Source: Nocardioides soli
GTDB taxonomy: Bacteria > Actinomycetota > Actinomycetes > Propionibacteriales > Nocardioidaceae
Reading direction: 5' to 3'
Assembly: GCF_014191495.1 (NCBI RefSeq)
Contig: NZ_JACHWR010000002.1
Coordinates: 62,001-126,000 of the forward strand
DNA: 64,000 nt
Numbering within the stretch: position 1 is the stretch's first letter; the number at the start of each line of letters is the position of its first letter. The notes beneath the pieces are model-generated. The model saw only the letters and a program-made list of their open reading frames with translations, had not been told where the DNA came from and did not search any database. This document shows positions 41,988 through 50,233 of this stretch, piece after piece. The translations under genes were made by a program, and so were the position numbers.

Positions 41988-43274
41988 CTAGTTCACGGGC
42001 GACGAGCCGAGGGTCACCTGCGCGTCGTGCGTCCCGCCGGACGCGTCGGTCCAGTGCAGCGTGACCGAGTCGCCGGGCTCGTACGTCGCGAGCGCCGAGC
42101 GCAGGCCGTCGTACGACGTGATCGCGGTGTTGTCGATGCCGGTGATCGTCGCGCCGGCCTCGATGCCGGCCTGGGCCGCGGCGCTGTCGCTCTCGACCTG
42201 GCCGACCTGCACGCCGGAGCCCGCCACGCCGGATCCCGCCTGGGCGATCGCGATGCCGAGGTAGGCGGACGGGCCGATCTGCACGCCGTCGGACTCGTGG
42301 CCGCCCTCGATCTGGCCGGCGACGTCGAGCGCCTCGTCGATCGGCACGGCGTAGCTCTGGGCCGCGCCGCCGCTGGAGGCGGCCGTGGTGATGCCGACGA
42401 CCTCGCCCTCGTCGTCGAGGAGGGCGCCGCCGGAGAAGCCGCCGACGACGTACGCGTCGGTCTGGATCAGGCCGGTGAGGTGCTCGCCCTGCACGGTGGC
42501 CTCCGACTGGGTGTCGATCGACCGGTCGAGCGCCACCACGCTGCCGTCGGCGGCGGAGAGGAAGCCCTGGCCCTGGGCGTTGCCGACCGCGGTCACCTCG
42601 TCGGCGACGGCCGGGCCGCCGTCGTCGTCGACGTCGACCGTGGTGAGGCCGGAGGCGCCGTCGAGCTGGAGCAGCGCGATGTCCGCCTCCTGGTCGTGGC
42701 CGACGACGGTGGCGTCGTAGGTGTCGCCGGTGGCCGCGACGGTCACCTGTACCTGCGTCGAGCCCTCGACCACGTGGTAGTTGGTGAGCACCAGGCCGGA
42801 GGCGTCGATCACCAGGCCGGTGCCGGCGGCCTCGCCTGCGGTGGTGCGGGTGTCGATGAGCACCACGCCCTGCGCCTGGTCGGCGGTCGCGTCGCTCCAG
42901 CTGCCGGTCCGGTCGCTGGTGCTGCCGCCGTACGGGAGTCCCCGGGAGCCGCCGAACGGGTCCTGCGGCAGCGCGCCGGAGCCGGGCTGCTGGGGCAGGG
43001 TGCCGGTGCTCGGCTGTTGCGGCGTGGCCGCGGACGGGGAGTCGGCCACCGACCCTCCGTGGCTGAGCGCCCAGGTGACCGGCACGGCGACCGACGCGGC
43101 GAGCACGCCGCCGGCGACGGCCCCGGCGAGGGTGGCGCGCCAGCTCCAGCCGGTACGCCGAGCCGGCGGCGGGGCCGAGAAGGCCGGCGGACCGGCGGGC
43201 GGCGGGGTCGTCGGCGCGGCGAAGTACGGGTTGAACGGGGGCGGCGGGGTCGAGCCGGAGGCGGGGGAGGTCAT
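41988..43274 (-). CDS. HtrA-like trypsin/PDZ serine protease, membrane-anchored
   Basis: A 428-residue protein. Residues 1-45 are Pro-rich and cytoplasmic, one membrane helix spans about 48-70 (TLAGAVAGGVLAASVAVPVTWAL), and a Pro/Gly/Gln linker follows. The protease domain has His in LTNYHVVEG, Asp in EADIALLQL and the nucleophile in GGFSGGALLDDEG. A C-terminal PDZ domain starts near residue 335 (YLGIAIAQAG). It is a cell-envelope quality-control protease by family. The perfect palindrome GTTCCCCGGGGAAC lies 29 bp upstream. Confidence 0.9.
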   Translation of the reverse strand: MTSPASGSTPPPPFNPYFAAPTTPPPAGPPAFSAPPPARRTGWSWRATLAGAVAGGVLAASVAVPVTWALSHGGSVADSPSAATPQQPSTGTLPQQPGSGALPQDPFGGSRGLPYGGSTSDRTGSWSDATADQAQGVVLIDTRTTAGEAAGTGLVIDASGLVLTNYHVVEGSTQVQVTVAATGDTYDATVVGHDQEADIALLQLDGASGLTTVDVDDDGGPAVADEVTAVGNAQGQGFLSAADGSVVALDRSIDTQSEATVQGEHLTGLIQTDAYVVGGFSGGALLDDEGEVVGITTAASSGGAAQSYAVPIDEALDVAGQIEGGHESDGVQIGPSAYLGIAIAQAGSGVAGSGVQVGQVESDSAAAQAGIEAGATITGIDNTAITSYDGLRSALATYEPGDSVTLHWTDASGGTHDAQVTLGSSPVN

Positions 43275-43302
43275 GCCACCAGTGGACCTGCCGATCCTGC
43301 TG

Positions 43303-43316
43303 GTTCCCCGGGGAAC
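43303..43316. promoter_or_regulatory. palindrome upstream of the HtrA-like gene
   Basis: The 14-bp perfect palindrome GTTCCCCGGGGAAC in the 68-bp gap between the convergent end of pobA and the protease start. Its place just before the start suggests an operator. Confidence 0.4.
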
Positions 43317-43342
43317 GACTGTGGACTTCCTGTGATCGCCCC

Positions 43343-44515
43343 TCAGAACCCGATCGGCAGACCCGCGTAGTTCTCCGCCAGCCCGCTGGCGCCGGCCTCG
43401 CTGGAGGTGACCCAGCGCAGTTGGGAGAGCTGCAGCTGCTGGTCGAACGGGTCGGCGCCGGTGTGCAGCATCGTCGTCATCCACCAGGAGAAGTGGGTGC
43501 AGCGCCAGACCCGGCGCAGCGCCGTGTCGGAGTAGGCGTCCGCGGCCGCGGGGTCGCCCCGGAGCAGCGCGACCAGGGCCGGCGCGAGCAGCGCGACGTC
43601 GGCGACCGCGAGGTTGAGCCCCTTGGCGCCGGTCGGCGGCACGATGTGCGCGGCGTCGCCGGCCAGGAAGAGCCGCCCGTGCCGCATCGGCTGCTGCACG
43701 AACGAGCGCATCGGCAGCACGCTCCTGTCGGTGATCGGCCCCGTGTCGAGCGCCCAGCCGTCCTGGCCGTGGCCGAGCCGGGTTGCGAGGGCCTCCCAGA
43801 TCCGGTCGTCGGACCAGGCCTCGACCGCGGTGTCGTTGGGCACCTGGAGGTAGAACCGCGACACGCTCGAGGAGCGCATGGAGTGCAGCGCGAACCCGTC
43901 CGGGTGCCAGGCGTAGATCAGCTCGTCGGTCGAGGGTGCGACGTCGGCGAGCACGCCGAGCCAGGAGTAGTCGTAGGTCCGCTCCCAGGTACGGCGCACG
44001 TCGTCGGGCACGGCGGTCCGCGACGGCCCGAACGACCCGTCGCAGCCCACGACCACGTCGGCCTCGAGGCGCTGGGCCGCGCCGTCGCGGTCGGTGAAGG
44101 TCACCGACGGCCGGTCGGTCCCGAGATCGTGGAGCGCGGTGTCGGCGATCTCGTAGACCACCTGCTGGCCGCGGGCGTGCGCGGCGGCGGCGAGGTCCTT
44201 CTGCACCTCGGTCTGCCCGTAGACGAAGACCTGGCGGCCGGTGAGGTCGACGAAGTCGAGGTGGTGCCGCTCCTGGGGCCACTGCAGGTAGATGCCGCGG
44301 TGCGGGTCGGCCTCGCGGTCGAGCCGGTCGCCGAGCCCGACCGCGCGCAGCAGGTCGACCGTGGACTGCTCGAGGATGCCGGCGCGGATCCGGCCCGCGA
44401 CGTACTCCTCCGAACGGGTCTCCAGCACGACGGACTCGATGCCGTCGGCGGCGAGCAGGTGCGAGAGCAGGAGGCCGGACGGGCCCGCGCCGATGATGGC
44501 GACCTGGGTGCGCAT
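43343..44515 (-). CDS. pobA: 4-hydroxybenzoate 3-monooxygenase
   Basis: A 390-residue flavin hydroxylase. It has the FAD loop GAGPSGLLLSHLL at residues 9-21, GRIRAGILEQSTVDLL near 42, CDGSFGPSR near 158, and GDAAHIVPPTGAKGLNLA near 285, all typical of PobA. It hydroxylates 4-hydroxybenzoate to protocatechuate with NAD(P)H and O2, feeding the pca genes across the adjacent regulator. A TTCC-N7-GGAA site lies 45 bp upstream inside the regulator's last codons. Confidence 0.95.
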   Translation of the reverse strand: MRTQVAIIGAGPSGLLLSHLLAADGIESVVLETRSEEYVAGRIRAGILEQSTVDLLRAVGLGDRLDREADPHRGIYLQWPQERHHLDFVDLTGRQVFVYGQTEVQKDLAAAAHARGQQVVYEIADTALHDLGTDRPSVTFTDRDGAAQRLEADVVVGCDGSFGPSRTAVPDDVRRTWERTYDYSWLGVLADVAPSTDELIYAWHPDGFALHSMRSSSVSRFYLQVPNDTAVEAWSDDRIWEALATRLGHGQDGWALDTGPITDRSVLPMRSFVQQPMRHGRLFLAGDAAHIVPPTGAKGLNLAVADVALLAPALVALLRGDPAAADAYSDTALRRVWRCTHFSWWMTTMLHTGADPFDQQLQLSQLRWVTSSEAGASGLAENYAGLPIGF

Positions 44516-44548
44516 GGCCGCAGTCTCGGGCGACGGCGGGCGGCGCGA

Positions 44549-45322
44549 CTATCCGGAGATTCCGCTGGGCGGAAGCGTCCGGGCGAGCTCGCGCCCGACG
44601 CCGTGGGCGGCGACCTGGAGCGCGCCCAGCAGCTTGGACCGGTCCTTGAGCGAGGGCACCACGATGCCGAGGGCGGCGACCACGTCCGGGCCGCGCCGGA
44701 TCGGGACGGCGAGCGAGCAGGCGCCGAGGCTCATCTCCTCCGACGTCGTCGCGTGGCCCTCGCGCAGCACCCGGGCCAGCTGGCGGCGCAGCAGGCCCGG
44801 CTGGGTGATCGTGTACGGCGTGATCCGGGTCAGGTCGGCCAGCACCGCCTGCTGCACCTCCGGCGGCGCGTGCGCGAGCAGCACCTTGCCGACACCGGTC
44901 GCGTGCAGCGGCAGCCGGGAGCCGACGCTGCTCACCACCGGCACCGACGCGTGCCCGGCGAGCCGGTCGAGGTAGAGGACGTCGAGGCCGTCGCGCACCG
45001 ACAGGTGCACGGTGGCGAGGGTGGCGCCGTAGAGGTCGTGGAGGTACGGCGAGGCCAGCTCGCGGAGCCCGGTCTGCACCGGCGCGAGCAGGCCCAGGTC
45101 CCAGAGCCGCCGGCCGACGACGTAGCAGCCGGTCTCCGTGCGGGAGAGCGCTCCCCACGCGACCAGCTCGCCGATCAGGCGGTGCGCCGTGGGCACCGGG
45201 AGGCCGGCCCGCTCGGCGAGCTGGGTCAGCGTCAGCCGCGGGTGCCGCTCGTCGAACGCCCCGAGCAGCGCCAGCGCGCGCGAGGTGACGGTGGCGCCCG
45301 GGGTCGAGGTGTTGCCGGCCAT
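44549..45322 (-). CDS. IclR-family regulator of pobA/pca genes
   Basis: A 257-residue IclR regulator. The winged helix (LTLTQLAERAGLPVPTAHRL) is followed by an effector domain with SVRDGLDVLYLDRLAGHASVP and GSRLPLHATGVGKVLLAHAPP. It is placed between pobA and the divergent pcaHG genes, like PcaR/PobR regulators. The ATG at 45322 is used; an upstream in-frame ATG at 45370 would put the operator inside the gene. Candidate sites flank it at 44560 and 45332. Confidence 0.88.
   Translation of the reverse strand: MAGNTSTPGATVTSRALALLGAFDERHPRLTLTQLAERAGLPVPTAHRLIGELVAWGALSRTETGCYVVGRRLWDLGLLAPVQTGLRELASPYLHDLYGATLATVHLSVRDGLDVLYLDRLAGHASVPVVSSVGSRLPLHATGVGKVLLAHAPPEVQQAVLADLTRITPYTITQPGLLRRQLARVLREGHATTSEEMSLGACSLAVPIRRGPDVVAALGIVVPSLKDRSKLLGALQVAAHGVGRELARTLPPSGISG
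44560..44574. promoter_or_regulatory. IclR operator candidate before pobA
   Basis: TTCC-N7-GGAA (with TTCCG and CGGAA as the full arms) inside the last codons of the IclR gene and 45 bp before the pobA start. Confidence 0.45.
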
Positions 45323-45331
45323 GCGGGGGAG

Positions 45332-45350
45332 TCTTCCACTCACCGGAAGA
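45332..45350. promoter_or_regulatory. IclR operator candidate between the regulator and pcaH
   Basis: Arms TCTTCC and GGAAGA around ACTCACC form a perfect inverted repeat in the 69-bp divergent gap. The core TTCCACTCACCGG recurs at 29128. Confidence 0.6.
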
Positions 45351-45391
45351 GATCGGTCGCCAGCGCCCACGTCCGTCCCTACGGTCGCCGC

Positions 45392-46177
45392 GTGACCAGC
45401 TCCGACTCAGCGGCCGCCAGCCAGGCCGAGATCAGCGCCGAGATCGCCGCGATCTCGCGGGAGTACGACGCCCGCCCAGGATCCGGGGAGGGCGCGACCG
45501 AGACCGCGCCCCGACTCGACTACCCGCCGTACCGTTCCAGCATTCTGCGCCACCCGACGAAGGCGCCCCGGCAGGTGGACCCGGAGGGCGTCGAGCTGTG
45601 GGCGCCGGTCTTCGGCGAACTCGACGTCGACCCGCTCGAATCGGACCTGACCGTCCAGCACCGCGGCGAGCCGGTCGGCGAGCGGATGGTCGTCACCGGT
45701 CGGGTCACCGACGGCGAGGGCCGGCCGGTGCGCCGCCAGCTCGTCGAGATCTGGCAGGCGAACGCCGGGGGCCGCTACATCCACCAGCGCGACCAGCACC
45801 CCGCCGCGCTCGACCCGAACTTCACCGGCATGGGCCGCTGCCTCACCGACGACGACGGCCGCTACCGCTTCACCACGATCAAGCCCGGGCCCTACCCGTG
45901 GCGCAACCACCACAACGCGTGGCGGCCCGCGCACATCCACTTCTCGGTCTTCGGCCGCGAGTTCACCCAGCGGCTGGTCACCCAGATGTACTTCCCGGGC
46001 GACCCGCTCTTCGCGCTGGACCCGATCTACCAGTCGATCGTCGACCCGGCCGCGCGCGACCGCCTGGTCGCGACGTACGACCACGACGTGACGACCCACG
46101 AGTGGGCCACCGGCTACCGCTGGGACATCGTGCTCTCCGGCAGCCATCGCACGGTCTTCGAGGAGGACGAGCAGTGA
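45392..46177 (+). CDS. pcaH: protocatechuate 3,4-dioxygenase beta subunit
   Basis: A 261-residue intradiol dioxygenase beta subunit with a GTG start. It has the VEIWQANAGGRYIHQRDQ segment with the first iron Tyr, PGPYPWRNHHNAWRPAHIHFSVFG with the second Tyr and the His ligands, and VTQMYFPGDPLF. It binds ferric iron and cleaves protocatechuate to 3-carboxymuconate with PcaG. The gene is divergent from the IclR regulator and overlaps pcaG by four bases. Confidence 0.96.
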   Translation: MTSSDSAAASQAEISAEIAAISREYDARPGSGEGATETAPRLDYPPYRSSILRHPTKAPRQVDPEGVELWAPVFGELDVDPLESDLTVQHRGEPVGERMVVTGRVTDGEGRPVRRQLVEIWQANAGGRYIHQRDQHPAALDPNFTGMGRCLTDDDGRYRFTTIKPGPYPWRNHHNAWRPAHIHFSVFGREFTQRLVTQMYFPGDPLFALDPIYQSIVDPAARDRLVATYDHDVTTHEWATGYRWDIVLSGSHRTVFEEDEQ

Positions 46178-46689
46178 GTCTCACCCCGACCCCCGGCCAG
46201 ACCGTCGGGCCGTTCTTCCACTACGCGCTGCCGTACGCCGGCGACGCGGAGCTCGTGCCGCCCGCGCGTGCGGAGGCCATCCGGCTGCACGGCCGGGTCT
46301 ACGACGGGGCCGGCGACCCGGTCCCGGACGCGCTCGTCGAGGTCTGGCAGACCGGCCCGGACGGCGCGGTGCCGCAGGTCGCCGGCTCGCTCCGTCGCGA
46401 CGGGTACACGTTCACCGGCTTCGGCCGCGCCCAGACCGACCGCACGGGGCACTACCGGTTCTCGACGCTGCGACCGGGCGCCCTGTCGTCGGCTGGGGCG
46501 CCGTACTTCGCGCTGACGGTCTTCGCCCGCGGGCTGCTGGACCGGCTGTTCACGCGCGCCTACCTGCCGGGTGCCGCGCCGGCCGAGCTGGCCGCGCTCG
46601 AGGCGGTGCCGGACGACCGTGGGTTCGTGTTCGACATCCGGCTCCAAGGAGAGGACGAGACCGTCTTCCTGTCCCACGCGCGAGACTGA
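46174..46689 (+). CDS. pcaG: protocatechuate 3,4-dioxygenase alpha subunit
   Basis: A 171-residue alpha subunit starting GTG at the pcaH stop. It begins with the family pattern TPGQTVGPFFHYALPY, followed by VEVWQTGPDG and YFALTVFARGLLDRLFTRAYLP. It lacks the iron ligands and shapes the active site with PcaH. The pcaB gene follows after 4 bp. Confidence 0.95.
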   Translation: MSLTPTPGQTVGPFFHYALPYAGDAELVPPARAEAIRLHGRVYDGAGDPVPDALVEVWQTGPDGAVPQVAGSLRRDGYTFTGFGRAQTDRTGHYRFSTLRPGALSSAGAPYFALTVFARGLLDRLFTRAYLPGAAPAELAALEAVPDDRGFVFDIRLQGEDETVFLSHARD

Positions 46690-46693
46690 CCTC

Positions 46694-47791
46694 ATGGCGG
46701 ATCTCTTCTGGCCCGGGGACGACCGGGCCGGCGACCACTTCACGTCGGAGTCGTTCCTGGGGGCGATGGTCGACGTCGAGGCGGACTGGCTCGGCAGGCC
46801 CCTGGAGGTGCCGGACCACCTGGAGTGGCTCGCCAACGAGGCGGAGCTCGGCGGCAACCCGGTGATCGCGCTCGTCGAGCTGCTGCGCGAGCAGGACCCC
46901 CGGGTCCACCGCGGTCTGACCAGTCAGGACGTCGTCGACTCCGCGCTGATGCGGATGGCGGCCGCGGCGGTGGCGTCGCTGCGCCACGACCTGCGCTCCG
47001 TGGTGGACCGGCTGGTCGGCCTGGCCGAGCGGCACCGGTCGACGCCGATGGTCGCGCGGACGCTGACCCAGCACGCGGTGCCGACGACCTTCGGCTTCCG
47101 TGTCGCCGCCTGGCTGACAGCCGTCCTCGACGCGGACGACGACGTCGCCCGTCTCGACTTCCCCGAGCAGCTCGGCGGGGCCGCGGGCACGCGGGCCGCG
47201 CTCACCGAGCTCGGCCGGCCGGCCCCGGGCGGCGTGCCGCGATGGCACACGACCCGCGCGCCGATCACCCGGATCGGCGACGCGCTCGCCGGCTGCACCG
47301 ACGCCTGCGCGCGGATCGCCAACGACGTGCTGGTGATGTCGCGGCCCGAGATCGGCGAGCTCGCCGAGGGCTCCGGCGGCGGGTCGTCGACCATGCCGCA
47401 CAAGGCGAACCCGACGCTCTCGGTGCTGGTGCGGCGCGCCGCGCTGACCACGCCGCAGCTCGCGGCGACCCTGCACCTGGCCGCGGCGCAGCAGGTCGAC
47501 GATCGCGCCGACGGCGGCTGGCACGCGGAGTGGGCGACGCTGCGCGACCTGGTCCGGCGCACGCTGGTCGCGGTCTCCCAGACCGACGACCTGGTCACCG
47601 GTCTGGTGGTGCGCCCCGACCGGATGGCCGCTACGCTCGCCGCGGCCGGCGCCGACGTGCTCGCCGAGCAGCGGTCGATGGCCGCGGCCGCGGGGCACCC
47701 GCCGGCCCCGTCGTACCTCGGCGACGCGATCGAGCACGTCGATGCGGTCGTCGTGCGAGCCCGTGAGTCCCTCTCGAAGGAGTCCCGTTGA
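46694..47791 (+). CDS. pcaB: 3-carboxy-cis,cis-muconate cycloisomerase
   Basis: A 365-residue fumarase/aspartase-superfamily enzyme. The signature GSSTMPHKANP is near residue 233, and HRGLTSQDVVDSALM near 73 matches the first conserved region. It lactonises 3-carboxymuconate to 4-carboxymuconolactone. It is shorter than many 450-residue PcaB proteins, with a trimmed C-terminal domain. It overlaps the pcaL start by four bases. Confidence 0.93.
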   Translation: MADLFWPGDDRAGDHFTSESFLGAMVDVEADWLGRPLEVPDHLEWLANEAELGGNPVIALVELLREQDPRVHRGLTSQDVVDSALMRMAAAAVASLRHDLRSVVDRLVGLAERHRSTPMVARTLTQHAVPTTFGFRVAAWLTAVLDADDDVARLDFPEQLGGAAGTRAALTELGRPAPGGVPRWHTTRAPITRIGDALAGCTDACARIANDVLVMSRPEIGELAEGSGGGSSTMPHKANPTLSVLVRRAALTTPQLAATLHLAAAQQVDDRADGGWHAEWATLRDLVRRTLVAVSQTDDLVTGLVVRPDRMAATLAAAGADVLAEQRSMAAAAGHPPAPSYLGDAIEHVDAVVVRARESLSKESR

Positions 47792-48984
47792 TCCCGAGCA
47801 TCACCGTCGTCCGGCTCACCGGCGGGCGCGACCGCGCCACCCTGCCGCTGCTGGTCCTCGGACCGTCGCTCGGCACCTCGGCGACCACGCTCTGGGCCGC
47901 GTGTGCCGCCGGCCTGACCGACGCCTTCGACGTGGTGGGTTGGGACCTGCCCGGGCACGGCCACAACCGGTCCGTGCTCGAGGAGCCCTTCACGATGGCC
48001 GAGCTCGCGGCGGGCGTGCTGCACGTGGTCGACGACGTGCTCACCGAGCGCGGTCAGCCGCGCGGGCCGTTCTTCTACGCCGGGGACTCCGTCGGGGGCG
48101 CGGTCGGGCTCCAGCTGCTGCTCGACGCGCCGGACCGGATCGTCGCCGCCGCGCTGCTGTGCACCGGCGCGCAGATCGGCACCCCCGAGTCGTGGGCCGA
48201 GCGGATGACGGCCGTGCGCGCCTCCGGCACGCCGGTCATGGTCAGCGGGTCGGCCGAGCGGTGGTTCGGCCCCGGCTTCCTGGAGCGCGAGCCCGAGCGC
48301 GGCGGCGCCCTGCTCCGGGCGCTCTCCGACGCGATCGACGAGGGCTACGTCCAGGTCTGCGGCGCGCTCGCCGGCTTCGACGTGCGCGCGCAGCTGGGCC
48401 GGATCACACCCCCCGTGCTCGCCGTCGCCGGCGCCGACGACGTTGCGACGCCGCCTGATCGCCTGCGTGAGATCGCCTCCGGTGTGGCGGACGGGTCGTT
48501 CGTCGAGCTGCCCGGCGTCGCCCACCTCGCGCCCGCCGAGCAGCCGGCGGAGGTGGCCCGGCTGCTGCGGGCGCACTTCCTGGGTGAGTCGAGCCCCGAG
48601 GCCGCGCCCGAGGCGTCGCCCGGCATACGGGTGCGCCGCGAGGTGCTGGGCGACGCCCACGTCGATCGCGCGGTCGCCGGCACCACCGACTTCACCCGCG
48701 ACTTCCAGGAGCTGATCACGGCGTACGCCTGGGGCGAGATCTGGACCCGCCCCGGCCTCGACCGTCGCTCCCGCTCGATGATCACCCTCACCGCCCTGAT
48801 CGCCCGCGGCCACCACGAGGAGCTCGCGATGCACGTGCGCGCCGCCCTGCGCAACGGCCTGAGCGTCGACGAGCTCAAGGAGGTGCTGCTGCAGTCGGCG
48901 ATCTACTGCGGGGTGCCCGATGCCAACACCGCGTTCCGGATCGCGTCAGAGGTGCTCCGGGAGGAGGGGCTGCTCGGTGGTTGA
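47788..48984 (+). CDS. pcaL: fused 3-oxoadipate enol-lactonase / 4-carboxymuconolactone decarboxylase
   Basis: A 398-residue fusion. Residues 1-265 are an alpha/beta hydrolase (PcaD) with nucleophile Ser101 in AGDSVGG, Asp in AGADDVATP and His in GVAHLAP. Residues 275-398 are a carboxymuconolactone decarboxylase (PcaC) with LITAYAWGEIWTRPGLDRRSRS and LQSAIYCGVPDANTAF. The start is a TTG overlapping the pcaB stop, supported by AAGGAG 5 bases upstream. It yields 3-oxoadipate. The last Gly codons and stop lie in a dispersed palindrome, as in mftC. Confidence 0.93.
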   Translation: MIPSITVVRLTGGRDRATLPLLVLGPSLGTSATTLWAACAAGLTDAFDVVGWDLPGHGHNRSVLEEPFTMAELAAGVLHVVDDVLTERGQPRGPFFYAGDSVGGAVGLQLLLDAPDRIVAAALLCTGAQIGTPESWAERMTAVRASGTPVMVSGSAERWFGPGFLEREPERGGALLRALSDAIDEGYVQVCGALAGFDVRAQLGRITPPVLAVAGADDVATPPDRLREIASGVADGSFVELPGVAHLAPAEQPAEVARLLRAHFLGESSPEAAPEASPGIRVRREVLGDAHVDRAVAGTTDFTRDFQELITAYAWGEIWTRPGLDRRSRSMITLTALIARGHHEELAMHVRAALRNGLSVDELKEVLLQSAIYCGVPDANTAFRIASEVLREEGLLGG

Positions 48985-49281
48985 GGTGCCTCGAGGCCGC
49001 CAGGGCCCGCACGCCGGGGATCACGGTGGTTGAGGAAGGCGCGCTAGCGCCTGTCTCGAAACCACCACCCCGCGAGTGATCGATAGATGCCTGGGCTGGT
49101 GGGTTTTGAGACGGTTGCTAGCGCAACCTCCTCAACCACCGTCGTCGATCGTCGACAAGTGCGCGGTCACGGTGGTTGACGTGGTGGTTTCGAGGCTCAG
49201 GCGCTAGCGCGCCTTCGCACCTCAACCACCGTGACGGTGGTTGAGGTGTGAGGGCCGCCAGGCCCGATCCTCGGAACCACC
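48979..49281. repeat. cluster of GGTGGTTGAGG-type palindromes
   Basis: The gap between the convergent pcaL and LysR genes is filled with at least four copies: around 48975-49015, 49025-49066, 49098-49140, 49182-49230 and 49236-49281. Most can form hairpins of the type GGTGGTTGAGG...CTCGAAACCACC, several with GCGCTAGCGC at the tip. No gene is seen. Confidence 0.8.
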
Positions 49282-50163
49282 TCAGACGCAGCCGCCCACG
49301 ATCTCCGCGACCCGGCGTACGGCGGGGGAGTCGTCGCGGGCGCGGGTGGCCAGGGCCAGGTCGATCGTCGGAGCATCGGTGAGCGACACGTAGGAGACGC
49401 CGTCGAGGCCGAGGCTGCGCACCGGCTCGGGCACCAGCGCGACGCCGAGGCCGGCCGCGACGAAGACGACCAGCGTGGCGGTCTCGCTCACCTCGATCAC
49501 CGGGTCCGGGGAGAAGCCGGCGGCCTCGCACGCCGCGCGCACTCGGTCGTGCATCGACGAGCGATGGCCCGACGGGTGCATCACGAACGACTCGTCCGCC
49601 AGCGCCGACAGCGGGATCCGGCGCCGCCCGGCGAGCCGGTGGCCCGCGGGCAGCACGGCGACGAATCGCTCCGACCGCAGCTGCCGGAGGGTCAGATCCC
49701 CGCTGTTGAGCGGGTCCGGCCGCACCAGGGCGACGTCGAAGGTGCGGTCCCGGAGGCCGTCGAGCAGCTGCGGCGAGAGCAGCTCGCCGCGCAGGTCGAG
49801 GTCGATTTCGGGCAGCGACGAGTGCACCTCGCGGGCCACCCGCGGCAACACGTCGTACGTCGCGGTGCCGATGAACCCGATCGACACCCGCCCGGCGGCG
49901 CCCGAGGCGAGCAGCGCCATGTCCGACGAGGCGCGCGCGACGTCGCCGAGCACGGTTCGGGCGTGGGCGGCGAACCGCGCCCCGGCCTCGGTCAGCTCCA
50001 CCCGCCGGGTGGTCCGGGTCAGCAGCGAGACGCCGAGCTCGCGCTCGAGCTGCTTGACCTGTTGGGAGAGCGCGGGCTGGGCGATGTGCAGCCGGGCCGC
50101 TGCCCGGCCGAAGTGCCGCTCCTCGGCGAGCACGTCGAACGAGCGGAGATGCCGCAGTTCCAT
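49282..50163 (-). CDS. LysR-family regulator divergent from pcaFIJ
   Basis: A 293-residue LysR regulator. The helix-turn-helix is in residues 1-60 (LRSFDVLAEERHFGRAAARL, AQPALSQQVKQLERELGVSL). The effector domain follows, with GRVSIGFIGTATYDVLPRV. It is divergent from pcaF with a 70-bp gap holding an AATCA/TGATT repeat, the expected layout for a LysR activator of beta-ketoadipate genes, whose usual inducers are muconate or ketoadipate pathway acids. Confidence 0.9.
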   Translation of the reverse strand: MELRHLRSFDVLAEERHFGRAAARLHIAQPALSQQVKQLERELGVSLLTRTTRRVELTEAGARFAAHARTVLGDVARASSDMALLASGAAGRVSIGFIGTATYDVLPRVAREVHSSLPEIDLDLRGELLSPQLLDGLRDRTFDVALVRPDPLNSGDLTLRQLRSERFVAVLPAGHRLAGRRRIPLSALADESFVMHPSGHRSSMHDRVRAACEAAGFSPDPVIEVSETATLVVFVAAGLGVALVPEPVRSLGLDGVSYVSLTDAPTIDLALATRARDDSPAVRRVAEIVGGCV

Positions 50164-50177
50164 GCCGGAAACTTATC

Positions 50178-50191
50178 AATCAAGCCTGATT
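50178..50191. promoter_or_regulatory. LysR-type binding site candidate
   Basis: AATCA-AGCC-TGATT between the divergent LysR and pcaF starts, with an AT-rich surround unlike the rest of the window. Confidence 0.45.
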
Positions 50192-50233
50192 CAGTATTGG
50201 AAGCGGAGGTGACTTCCGGCCTACGGTGGCTGC

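Noticed and set aside
43421..46177. Very long plus-strand frame running into pcaH
   Set aside because: Everything before 45392 is antisense to pobA and the IclR gene; only the pcaH part is real.
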